The position numbers and the translations under genes were made by a program. DNA of 6,518 bases, from the NCBI GenBank assembly GCA_014804495.1, contig JAAUZS010000154.1:1-6518 (forward strand), written 5' to 3'. The notes beneath the pieces are model-generated. The model ran no database searches. It had not been told where the DNA came from and saw only the letters and a list, made by a program, of their open reading frames with translations. The stretch comes from Lachnospiraceae bacterium (lineage in GTDB: Bacteria; Bacillota; Clostridia; Lachnospirales; Lachnospiraceae). This document shows, piece by piece, positions 1 to 5,800 of this stretch (positions are counted from its first letter, which is position 1; every line of letters begins with the position of its first letter).

Positions 1-1
1 A

Positions 2-1432
2 AATATCGGAAGACTGCTTGGCAAGGTGCTATATGCCTTGATTTCCCTTCCGCTTATTGTAATAGGAAATCGGGGCTGTCTCATTATAGCGTGTCTTTTG
101 AATATGCTGACAATTTTGGTAAATAAGCCGTATCATGCTAAGAAACCTCTGGTATATACACCCAGAGTAAAGAGAATGTTGATGACAACGGGAATTTTGT
201 TTGTCGTTTGCATTCTGCTTTCTCTTTTTTGTAAGGGCATGATAGAAAAGGTATGTGCGCTTATTTTGCTATTCATGTTCATTATGATGCCGTTCTTGGT
301 TCTATTAGTGAATCTGATCAATCATCCCATCGAGTCAGGTATAGATAGGTATTACATTAATGATGCGGCAGGTATTTTGAAAGATATGCCTAATTTGACG
401 ATTATTGGTGTTACCGGCAGCTATGGAAAGACCAGCGTTAAATATTTCCTTAGCAAGCTTTTGTCCACACAGTTCAGTGTGCTGCACACGCCGGGAAATT
501 ATAATACAACACTGGGTGTTGTCAGAACTATCAGGGAACAGATGAAATCATACCATGAGATTTTTATCTGTGAGATGGGCGCAAGAGAAGTCGGTGACAT
601 TAAAGAAATCTGTGATTTGGTACACCCGGACTATGGAATTATTACTTCTATAGGGCCGCAGCATCTGCAGAGTTTCCACAGCATAGAAAATATTATAAGT
701 ACTAAGTTTGAACTGGCAGATGCGATGCCTGCAGACGGCAAGGTTTTCTTGAATTATGATAATGCTTATATCCGTAATAAAAAGACAGATAAGCAGGTTG
801 TAAGCTACGGAACATCGGGGGACAATGTTACGTACATGGCTTATGACGTTTATGTTTCTACAGATGGCTCTTTTTTTAAGATGAAGGATAAAGAGGGAAA
901 AGAATACGATTTTCATACAAAGTTGGTAGGGAATCATAATGTACAGAATATAGCAGGAGCTATTGCAGTGGCAAATACACTTGGAATTCCTATGGAAAAG
1001 CTTATTTATCCGGTTTTGCAGCTTGAAAGCGTTCCGCACAGATTGCAGTTGTTAAATCAGGGAAACCGTACTGTCCTGGATGATAGCTATAATTCCAACA
1101 AAAATGGTTTTAAAGCAGCGCTTGATACTTTGGCTATGTTTAAAGAACTGCGGATTTTGATGACTCCGGGAATGGTAGAGCTGGGGGAACGGCAGTATGA
1201 TGAGAATAAAGAAGTGGGAATATATGCGCATGATAAGTGTGACTATGCGATTTTAGTCGGAAAAGAGCAGACGAAACCGATACAGGACGGTTTGTTGGAG
1301 GCTGGATTTGCACAGAGCAGGATGATTATTGTAGATACCCTGCAGGAGGGCTTCCAGATGGTGAATGCAATACCTGGCGAGAAACATAAGGTTGTTCTTA
1401 TTGAAAATGACCTGCCGGATAATTATAATTAA
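2..1432 (+). CDS. murF: Membrane-anchored MurF-like Mur ligase, 5'-truncated by window edge
   Basis: Predicted ATP-dependent ligase of the MurF family, which joins D-Ala-D-Ala to the muramyl tripeptide in peptidoglycan precursor synthesis. Numbering from the GTG at 26, the P-loop GVTGSYGKTS is at residues 128-137, the MurF-typical EMGA at 183-186, a candidate carbamylated lysine at 227 (TKFEL), GNHNVQN at 302-308, and DDSYNSN at 352-358. The protein ends in ENDLPDNYN. Instead of the soluble N-terminal UDP-substrate domain of classical MurF there are strongly hydrophobic stretches at about 1-32, 53-70 and 74-98, so the enzyme is probably membrane bound with a cytoplasmic catalytic part. The frame stays open to base 2 (eight more codons) and the GTG at 26 lacks a well-placed ribosome binding site, so the true start is probably outside the window. 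It lies 74 bases before ddl. The exact acceptor (UDP-linked or lipid-linked tripeptide) cannot be read from the sequence; a related non-MurF Mur ligase activity is the main alternative. Confidence 0.87.
   Translation, partial: NIGRLLGKVLYALISLPLIVIGNRGCLIIACLLNMLTILVNKPYHAKKPLVYTPRVKRMLMTTGILFVVCILLSLFCKGMIEKVCALILLFMFIMMPFLVLLVNLINHPIESGIDRYYINDAAGILKDMPNLTIIGVTGSYGKTSVKYFLSKLLSTQFSVLHTPGNYNTTLGVVRTIREQMKSYHEIFICEMGAREVGDIKEICDLVHPDYGIITSIGPQHLQSFHSIENIISTKFELADAMPADGKVFLNYDNAYIRNKKTDKQVVSYGTSGDNVTYMAYDVYVSTDGSFFKMKDKEGKEYDFHTKLVGNHNVQNIAGAIAVANTLGIPMEKLIYPVLQLESVPHRLQLLNQGNRTVLDDSYNSNKNGFKAALDTLAMFKELRILMTPGMVELGERQYDENKEVGIYAHDKCDYAILVGKEQTKPIQDGLLEAGFAQSRMIIVDTLQEGFQMVNAIPGEKHKVVLIENDLPDNYN
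1401..1429 (+). promoter_or_regulatory. Sigma-A type promoter reading into ddl
   Basis: TTGAAA at 1401-1406 and TATAAT at 1424-1429 are separated by exactly 17 bases. The first hexamer matches the vegetative consensus at 5 of 6 positions and the second at 6 of 6. It overlaps the last codons of the murF-like gene, so it would let ddl and the dipeptidase be expressed without the upstream gene. The part inside the coding sequence encodes the conserved IENDLPDNYN tail, so some of the match could come from coding constraint. Confidence 0.6.
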
Positions 1433-1436
1433 AAAG

Positions 1437-1445
1437 TGCTATAAT
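1437..1445 (+). promoter_or_regulatory. Second, extended -10 element before ddl
   Basis: TGCTATAAT (extended TG plus a perfect -10 hexamer at 1440-1445) lies 16 bases downstream of the first TATAAT. No good -35 hexamer is found 16-18 bases upstream, which is tolerated by extended -10 promoters. The surrounding GTGCTATAATATT differs at one base from the -10 region before the dehydratase gene (3777-3789). Transcription would begin near 1452, giving a leader of about 55 bases before ddl. Confidence 0.5.
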
Positions 1446-1486
1446 ATTGGGTCCGGTAAGTTATAAATACCAAATATATACTGAGC

Positions 1487-1493
1487 AAAGGGG
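1487..1493 (+). promoter_or_regulatory. Ribosome binding site deciding the ddl start at 1507
   Basis: AAAGGGG ends 13 bases before ATG 1507. The TTG at 1447, which would open a longer frame, overlaps the promoter region, has no Shine-Dalgarno element, and would add 20 residues without family resemblance. The site is one of four aligned pre-start blocks in the window. Confidence 0.7.
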
Positions 1494-1506
1494 CAGAGTT
1501 GTTATT

Positions 1507-2688
1507 ATGAAGATTAAAGTAGGCGTATTCTTTGGCGGAAAGAGCGTAGAGCATGAGGTTTCTGTTATTTCAGGCATTCAGGCGCTAAAAGCCTTTGATA
1601 AGGATAAATATGATGCAATTCCTATTTATATTACTAAGGAAAATGAAATGTATACGGGAGAAGCGATTGGTGATATTAAGAGTTATAAAAATATCCCTGA
1701 GCTATTAAAAAAGAGTATTCGGATTTTCTTTATATGTGAGCAGGGAAAATTAAATATTGTCCAGTATCCGGAGAAGAAATTTGGGAATTCTGTAATTGAT
1801 CATATTGATGTGGCTTTTCCGGTTGTACACGGTGCCAATGTTGAGGATGGCTCATTGCAGGGATTCTTGCGGCATTATAATGTGCCGCTTGTTGGATGTG
1901 ATGTTACGGCAGCAGCGGTGTCTATGGATAAATATGTTATGAAAACAGTCCTGATGGACAATGATATTCCGGTACTTCCGTGTGTGACATTGCACGTCAA
2001 AGAATATCAGGAGAATTCGGAGGCGGTGTATAACCGTATAGAGAGTAAGATAGATTATCCCGTTATTGTTAAACCTGTTAACTTAGGTTCCAGTGTAGGA
2101 ATTAAGGTGGCAAAGGACAGGGATGGATTGAAGGAAGCATTAGAGTACGCTTTTGAATTTGGGCAGAAGGTACTGGTTGAACGTGCCATTATGAAGCTGC
2201 GGGAAATCAATTGCGCGGTTTTAGGCGACTATGAAAACGCGCAGGCATCCGAATGTGAAGAGCCTATTTCCAGTGACGAGATTTTAAGTTATGAAGATAA
2301 ATATGTAGCAGGAAATAAGGGCGGTTCCGAGGGCATGCGGACCGCAAAAAGAGAGCTTCCTGCGAATCTATCGCCGGAACTTAGAGAAGAAATCCGCACG
2401 CTTGCGGTAAAAACTTTTAAAGCGCTTAATTGTAACGGTGTGTCAAGGATTGACTTTATGATCGATAAAGATATAAACAAGGTGTATGTTAATGAAATTA
2501 ACTCCATTCCGGGTTCTCTTGCTTTTTATCTGTGGGAAGCTCTTGGAAAGCCATATGCTGAGTTATTGGACGATATGGTGAAACTTGCGCTTAAGAGAGA
2601 GAGAGAAGAGGGTAATCTCATGACCTCTTTCCAGACCAATATTTTACAAAACGCCAATCTGTCCGGAGCAAAGGGCATAAAGAAATAG
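1507..2688 (+). CDS. ddl: D-alanine--D-alanine ligase
   Basis: Cytoplasmic ATP-grasp ligase that joins two D-alanines for peptidoglycan precursors. From ATG 1507 it has 393 residues, somewhat longer than the 300-370 usual in the family. GGKSVEHEVSV at 10-20 carries the glutamate that contacts the first D-Ala. FPVVHGANVEDGSLQGF (104-120), MDKYVMK (140-146), KPVNLGSSVGIK (189-200), GVSRIDFMID (311-320) and VNEINSIPGS (328-337) are the successive ATP-grasp and substrate motifs. YEDKY (262-266) in the omega-loop keeps the Lys-Tyr pair typical of D-Ala-D-Ala ligases, whereas D-Ala-D-Lac ligases of the VanA type have His at that place. After it comes a glycine-rich stretch (VAGNKGGSEGMR) before PANLSPE. 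The end of the active-site loop is SLAFYLWEALGKPY rather than the classical TxxSMYP form, which marks a divergent clostridial-type branch. It sits between the murF-like gene and the dipeptidase, fitting a shared peptidoglycan role. Bases 2594-2605 form six AG repeats near the 3' end. Confidence 0.92.
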   Translation: MKIKVGVFFGGKSVEHEVSVISGIQALKAFDKDKYDAIPIYITKENEMYTGEAIGDIKSYKNIPELLKKSIRIFFICEQGKLNIVQYPEKKFGNSVIDHIDVAFPVVHGANVEDGSLQGFLRHYNVPLVGCDVTAAAVSMDKYVMKTVLMDNDIPVLPCVTLHVKEYQENSEAVYNRIESKIDYPVIVKPVNLGSSVGIKVAKDRDGLKEALEYAFEFGQKVLVERAIMKLREINCAVLGDYENAQASECEEPISSDEILSYEDKYVAGNKGGSEGMRTAKRELPANLSPELREEIRTLAVKTFKALNCNGVSRIDFMIDKDINKVYVNEINSIPGSLAFYLWEALGKPYAELLDDMVKLALKREREEGNLMTSFQTNILQNANLSGAKGIKK

Positions 2689-2710
2689 AACATAAATTTG
2701 CAGGTTTAGG

Positions 2711-2717
2711 AAAGGAG
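2711..2717 (+). promoter_or_regulatory. Ribosome binding site deciding the dipeptidase start at 2731
   Basis: AAAGGAG ends 13 bases before ATG 2731. The in-frame TTG at 2719 is only one base from this element, too close to serve as start, and the family N-terminus (hydrophobic residues then DAHSD) fits ATG 2731. GCAGGTT at 2700-2706 precedes it, as it does before the aminotransferase gene. Confidence 0.72.
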
Positions 2718-2730
2718 CTTGGTTAGTGAT

Positions 2731-3747
2731 ATGATTTTTGACGCTCATTCGGATATCTGGTCGGATGTCACTGTGAGAACCCTTAGGGGCGAGACGGACA
2801 TATTTCGGAAATATCACTACGAAAGATTAAAAAAAGGCGGAATAGAAGGTTCTGTTTTTGTAATGTGGATAGACCCGCCTTATGATAAGGAACCTGCTGC
2901 GAGACTTAGACAGATTATGGATGCTATCAAAAAGGAAGTTTCCTGCTGTCAGGACATTCTCAGAATTGTACACGGTTATGAAGATATGCAGAAAGCAAAA
3001 GAGGATGGTATTTTCTATGTATTTATCGGGTGTGAAGGACTTTCTGAAATCGGAGAAGATATAGAGCAGATAGATATGTTATATGAATTCGGGGCCAGGC
3101 ACGCATCGCTTACATGGAATGAGCAGAATCCGCTTGCTACTGGCATCCGCGGCGATGCGAACAGAGGACTGACCGAGCTGGGCATAAAAGCACTTCATAA
3201 AATTCAGGAACTCAATATGCTGTTTGATGTATCGCATTTAAATGATAAATCTTTCTGGGATGTCATGCGGCATGCTTCGGGGCCGGTTGTTGCAACACAT
3301 TCCAGCAGCCGTGCACTTTGCTCTGTTCCGAGAAACCTTACGGACGAGATGATAAAAGAACTTGCGGCGACAGGCGGCATGGTTGGCATCAATTCTTATC
3401 CTGAATTTATTGCAGAGAAAAAGGCTGACAGGACTGTAGATATGCTTGCAAAGCATATAGAGCATATAATTGATATAGCAAGCATTGACAGAATCGGATT
3501 TGGATTTGATTTTTGTGAATTTTTGGAAGGTGAGGCGTCGTCATCATGCAGTCTTAAGCCGCAGGAAGCAAAACAGGTAAATGCAGAAGACGTGGGGGAG
3601 AGTTCTGGTTTGAGAGGGCTTAAGGATGCTTCTGAGATCCCAAACCTTCTTGAAGCTATGAGAAAAATTGGTTTTACAGATGATGAAATCAGAAAAGTTT
3701 CATATTGTAACTGGCATAGGGTAATACGGGAATCTATCGGGGCATAA
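2731..3747 (+). CDS. M19 family (renal dipeptidase-like) zinc dipeptidase
   Basis: Predicted metal-dependent dipeptidase of the amidohydrolase fold; family members cleave dipeptides, often with a D-residue at the C-terminal side. The 338 residues from ATG 2731 match the usual length. Expected metal ligands are visible in order: His6 and Asp8 in DAHSD, Glu102 in IGCEG (bridging), His169 in DVSHL and His190 in ATHSSSR. The catalytic-site aspartate is probably Asp260 in GFGFDF, and NWHRV (327-331) matches the conserved C-terminal NxxRV. No signal peptide or membrane segment is seen, so it should be cytoplasmic. A polar serine- and glutamate-rich linker at about 265-296 separates the last core strand from the C-terminal helices. 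The gene begins 42 bases after ddl with no terminator between, so the two are probably cotranscribed, and it ends in a tandem stop TAATAG. Substrate is unknown; recycling of wall-derived or D-Ala-containing dipeptides is an inference from the neighbours. Confidence 0.9.
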   Translation: MIFDAHSDIWSDVTVRTLRGETDIFRKYHYERLKKGGIEGSVFVMWIDPPYDKEPAARLRQIMDAIKKEVSCCQDILRIVHGYEDMQKAKEDGIFYVFIGCEGLSEIGEDIEQIDMLYEFGARHASLTWNEQNPLATGIRGDANRGLTELGIKALHKIQELNMLFDVSHLNDKSFWDVMRHASGPVVATHSSSRALCSVPRNLTDEMIKELAATGGMVGINSYPEFIAEKKADRTVDMLAKHIEHIIDIASIDRIGFGFDFCEFLEGEASSSCSLKPQEAKQVNAEDVGESSGLRGLKDASEIPNLLEAMRKIGFTDDEIRKVSYCNWHRVIRESIGA

Positions 3748-3757
3748 TAGCAATTTG

Positions 3758-3786
3758 TTGTAAAGAAAGACTAACTGTGCTATACT
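3758..3786 (+). promoter_or_regulatory. Promoter of the dehydratase-aminotransferase unit
   Basis: TTGTAA (3758-3763, 4 of 6 to consensus) and TATACT (3781-3786, 5 of 6) are 17 bases apart, with an extended TG at 3778-3779. It starts 11 bases after the dipeptidase stop. Transcription is expected near 3793, giving a leader of about 85 bases. No terminator separates it from the upstream gene, so read-through is also possible. Confidence 0.68.
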
Positions 3787-3799
3787 ATTTCAAAGGCGG

Positions 3800-3811
3800 A
3801 TGTGGCCACAT
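3800..3811. promoter_or_regulatory. 12-base perfect palindrome, possible operator
   Basis: ATGTGGCCACAT is identical to its reverse complement and lies 14 bases after the -10 hexamer, that is about +8 to +19 of the predicted transcript. A symmetric site there could bind a dimeric repressor of the polysaccharide genes. No second copy was noticed in the window, and chance occurrence cannot be excluded. Confidence 0.35.
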
Positions 3812-3829
3812 AAAGCAGAAGCGATAAAG

Positions 3830-3845
3830 AGTCCGGTCTGGGACT
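3830..3845 (+). other. Small hairpin in the dehydratase leader
   Basis: AGTCC (3830-3834) can pair with GGACT (3841-3845) around a six-base loop. There is no following U-tract, so it is not an intrinsic terminator. It lies 14 bases before the ribosome binding site and could influence leader structure, but a five-pair stem alone is weak evidence. Confidence 0.25.
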
Positions 3846-3857
3846 GGGCAAGTTGAT

Positions 3858-3864
3858 GCAGGAG
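3858..3864 (+). promoter_or_regulatory. Ribosome binding site of the dehydratase gene
   Basis: GCAGGAG ends 13 bases before ATG 3878. A weaker AAGG at 3866-3869 has a more usual 8-base spacing. The full block from 3848 to 3880 matches the block before the aminotransferase gene (5771-5803) at 25 of 33 positions without gaps. Confidence 0.6.
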
Positions 3865-3877
3865 CAAGGTCATTAAG

Positions 3878-5740
3878 ATGAAAAGAACAATAAATACGGC
3901 ATTGCTGTATAGAAGAATATTTTTGATTATCTATGATGTATTTGCGGTAGCAGCTTCTTCACTGCTGGCGCTTTTAATTCGTTACGAGTTCATGTTTTCC
4001 AACATAGATCATACGTTTCTGGAATCTGTGTATTCATTCATGCCATATACGATTTTAATTACAATTGTAGTGTTTACTCTGTTAAAGCTCTATAATAGCT
4101 TATGGGCTTTTGCAGGAGTTATGGAAATGCAGAATATTGTGATAGCATGCGGAATAATTACAGTAATTAATAGTTTAGGACTTATGATATCAGGAAAACC
4201 GGTTCCCCGCAGCTTCTATTTTCTTTTTATTTTCTTGCTGCTAAGCTTTACTTTTATCAGCAGATTCAGCTATCGGTTCTTACGAATAATGAAACAGAAG
4301 AGCAGAAAAGGTGAAAAAGGAACGAATATTATGATTATTGGCGCGGGAGAAGCTGCCAATATGATTATCAAAGAGATTATAAGCAGTAGATATACGCATA
4401 TGCGCATCTGTTGTATTATTGATGATGATGTTAATAAACATGGGAAATATATTCAGGGAATTAAGGTGGTGGGCGGCCGCGAAAGAATACAGGAGTCCGT
4501 AGACGCTTTTTCCATTGACGAAATATTCATTGCAATGCCATCTGTATCAAAGTCCGTAATCAGTGACATTATTAATATATGTAAGGATACAACTTGCAAA
4601 CTACAGACTCTTCCGGGAATGTATCAGCTTGTAAATGGGGATGTTAATGTCAGTCAGCTCAAGGATGTTGATGTAGAGGACTTGCTTGGTAGAGATCCTA
4701 TTGTAGTAGATTTGGATTCCATACTTGGTTATGTGCAGGGAAGATGTGTTCTTGTAACCGGTGGCGGAGGTTCTATCGGCAGTGAACTTTGCAGGCAGAT
4801 AGCGGGACATAATCCTTCCCGTTTGATTATTATAGACATATACGAGAATAATGCATATGATATTCAGCAGGAACTATTGCAGAGGTTTCCCAAGCTTGAT
4901 TTAGTAGTGCTAATTGCTTCGGTTAGAAATGCCAGGCGTCTAAATAGTATTTTTGAGAAGTACAAGCCTGATATTGTATATCATGCTGCAGCGCATAAGC
5001 ACGTACCGCTTATGGAGGACAGCCCCAACGAAGCTGTTAAAAACAATGTCATGGGAACTTGGAAAACGGCACAGGCAGCGGCATTTTACGGAGTTAAAAA
5101 GTTTGTGTTAATCTCAACGGACAAGGCTGTAAACCCTACTAATATTATGGGTGCATCCAAACGCATCTGTGAAATGATTATACAGACATTTAATAAGCAT
5201 TACGAAACGGAATTTGTTGCAGTTCGTTTTGGGAATGTATTGGGTAGCAACGGAAGCGTTATCCCGCTGTTTAAACGGCAGATTGAGATGGGAGGCCCTG
5301 TGACGGTGACTCACCCTGACATTATACGCTACTTTATGACGATTCCGGAAGCGGTTTCGCTGGTACTACAGGCAGGCGCATATGCAAAAGGGGGAGAAAT
5401 CTTTGTGTTGGATATGGGTGCTCCCGTAAAAATATTAGACTTGGCGAAAAATCTGATTCGCCTTTCAGGATATAAAGTGGACGAGGATATCAAAATAAAG
5501 TTCACGGGGTTAAGACCGGGTGAAAAATTATATGAAGAGCTGCTTATGGATGAAGAGGGGCTTCAAGATACAAAAAATAAGTTAATTCATATTGGAAAAC
5601 CTATTGAAATAGAAGAGGAGACTTTCTTCAAGCAGTTGAAACAACTGAAAGATATCTCAAAGGATGAGAATGAAGATATCAGAAAAATAATAAAGGAAAT
5701 AGTTCCGACATACTGCGAGAAGAAAAATGATTCTGATTGA
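3878..5740 (+). CDS. epsC: Membrane UDP-GlcNAc 4,6-dehydratase, EpsC/PglF/CapD family
   Basis: Predicted inner-membrane nucleotide-sugar dehydratase that converts UDP-GlcNAc to the UDP-4-keto-6-deoxy sugar, the first step towards bacillosamine-type and related sugars. At 620 residues it has the long form of the family. Four hydrophobic segments (about 12-34, 53-72, 82-104, 112-132) are followed by a first Rossmann-like domain with GAGEAA at 155-160. The catalytic extended-SDR domain then starts with TGGGGSIGSE (294-303). The active site shows S-TDK (413-416) and MxxxK (Met424, Lys428): methionine replaces the usual SDR tyrosine, which is the known signature of this dehydratase family rather than a defect. 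HAAAHKHVPLMED (369-381), FGNVLGSNGSVIPLF (451-465) and LRPGEKLYEEL (545-555) complete the family pattern. The gene is 130 bases after the dipeptidase with its own promoter, and 60 bases before an aminotransferase that would use its product. The sugar specificity (GlcNAc assumed) is inferred from family and neighbour. Confidence 0.93.
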   Translation: MKRTINTALLYRRIFLIIYDVFAVAASSLLALLIRYEFMFSNIDHTFLESVYSFMPYTILITIVVFTLLKLYNSLWAFAGVMEMQNIVIACGIITVINSLGLMISGKPVPRSFYFLFIFLLLSFTFISRFSYRFLRIMKQKSRKGEKGTNIMIIGAGEAANMIIKEIISSRYTHMRICCIIDDDVNKHGKYIQGIKVVGGRERIQESVDAFSIDEIFIAMPSVSKSVISDIINICKDTTCKLQTLPGMYQLVNGDVNVSQLKDVDVEDLLGRDPIVVDLDSILGYVQGRCVLVTGGGGSIGSELCRQIAGHNPSRLIIIDIYENNAYDIQQELLQRFPKLDLVVLIASVRNARRLNSIFEKYKPDIVYHAAAHKHVPLMEDSPNEAVKNNVMGTWKTAQAAAFYGVKKFVLISTDKAVNPTNIMGASKRICEMIIQTFNKHYETEFVAVRFGNVLGSNGSVIPLFKRQIEMGGPVTVTHPDIIRYFMTIPEAVSLVLQAGAYAKGGEIFVLDMGAPVKILDLAKNLIRLSGYKVDEDIKIKFTGLRPGEKLYEELLMDEEGLQDTKNKLIHIGKPIEIEEETFFKQLKQLKDISKDENEDIRKIIKEIVPTYCEKKNDSD

Positions 5741-5780
5741 GATATTGACAAAGAATAAGTATATCAATCCGCAGGTTGAG

Positions 5781-5787
5781 AAAGGAG
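5781..5787 (+). promoter_or_regulatory. Ribosome binding site of the aminotransferase gene
   Basis: AAAGGAG ends 13 bases before ATG 5801, with no alternative ATG, GTG or TTG in frame between them. The upstream GCAGGTT at 5771-5777 repeats the bases in front of the dipeptidase ribosome binding site. Confidence 0.72.
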
Positions 5788-5800
5788 CATAGTTATTAAT

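Noticed and set aside
133..1039. Open frames on the minus strand (133-321 and 548-1039)
   Set aside because: They lie wholly inside the murF-like gene, show no family motif, and lack ribosome binding sites; they are antisense shadows of a well-supported coding frame.
1447..1506. Longer ddl reading from TTG 1447
   Set aside because: The extra 20 residues do not resemble Ddl N-termini, the TTG overlaps the -10 region, and the good ribosome binding site points to ATG 1507.
2594..2605. Six AG dinucleotide repeats in ddl as a possible phase-variation tract
   Set aside because: Six units is short for slippage switching, and a shift here would change only about the last 30 residues, after all catalytic motifs.
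2882..3465. Alternative frames inside the dipeptidase gene (2882-3064 plus strand, 3204-3465 minus strand)
   Set aside because: The dipeptidase frame has all metal-ligand motifs across this region; the other frames show no motif and are shadows.
3748..3793. Rho-independent terminator after the dipeptidase gene
   Set aside because: No GC-rich stem followed by a T-tract is visible; only a four-pair CTAT/ATAG match around the stop codon.
1451..3837. Shared GTCCGGT in the leaders of ddl (1451-1457) and the dehydratase (3831-3837)
   Set aside because: Only seven bases, at different distances from the -10 and from the start codon, so most likely chance.
3829..3876. Fifteen-codon open frame ending TAA just before the dehydratase start, including an ATG at 3856
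   Set aside because: It covers the ribosome binding site and has no recognisable product or own ribosome binding site; it is more likely chance than a leader peptide.
3748..3877. EAR-like antitermination RNA before epsC
   Set aside because: In Bacillales such an RNA lies within the eps operon upstream of epsC, but here the gap has its own promoter and I see no pseudoknot-like set of stems, only one five-pair hairpin.
5745..5750. TTGACA as a -35 element for the aminotransferase gene
   Set aside because: The hexamer is perfect, but no acceptable -10 hexamer lies 16-19 bases downstream (that region is TCCGCA and the like), so it was not called as a promoter.
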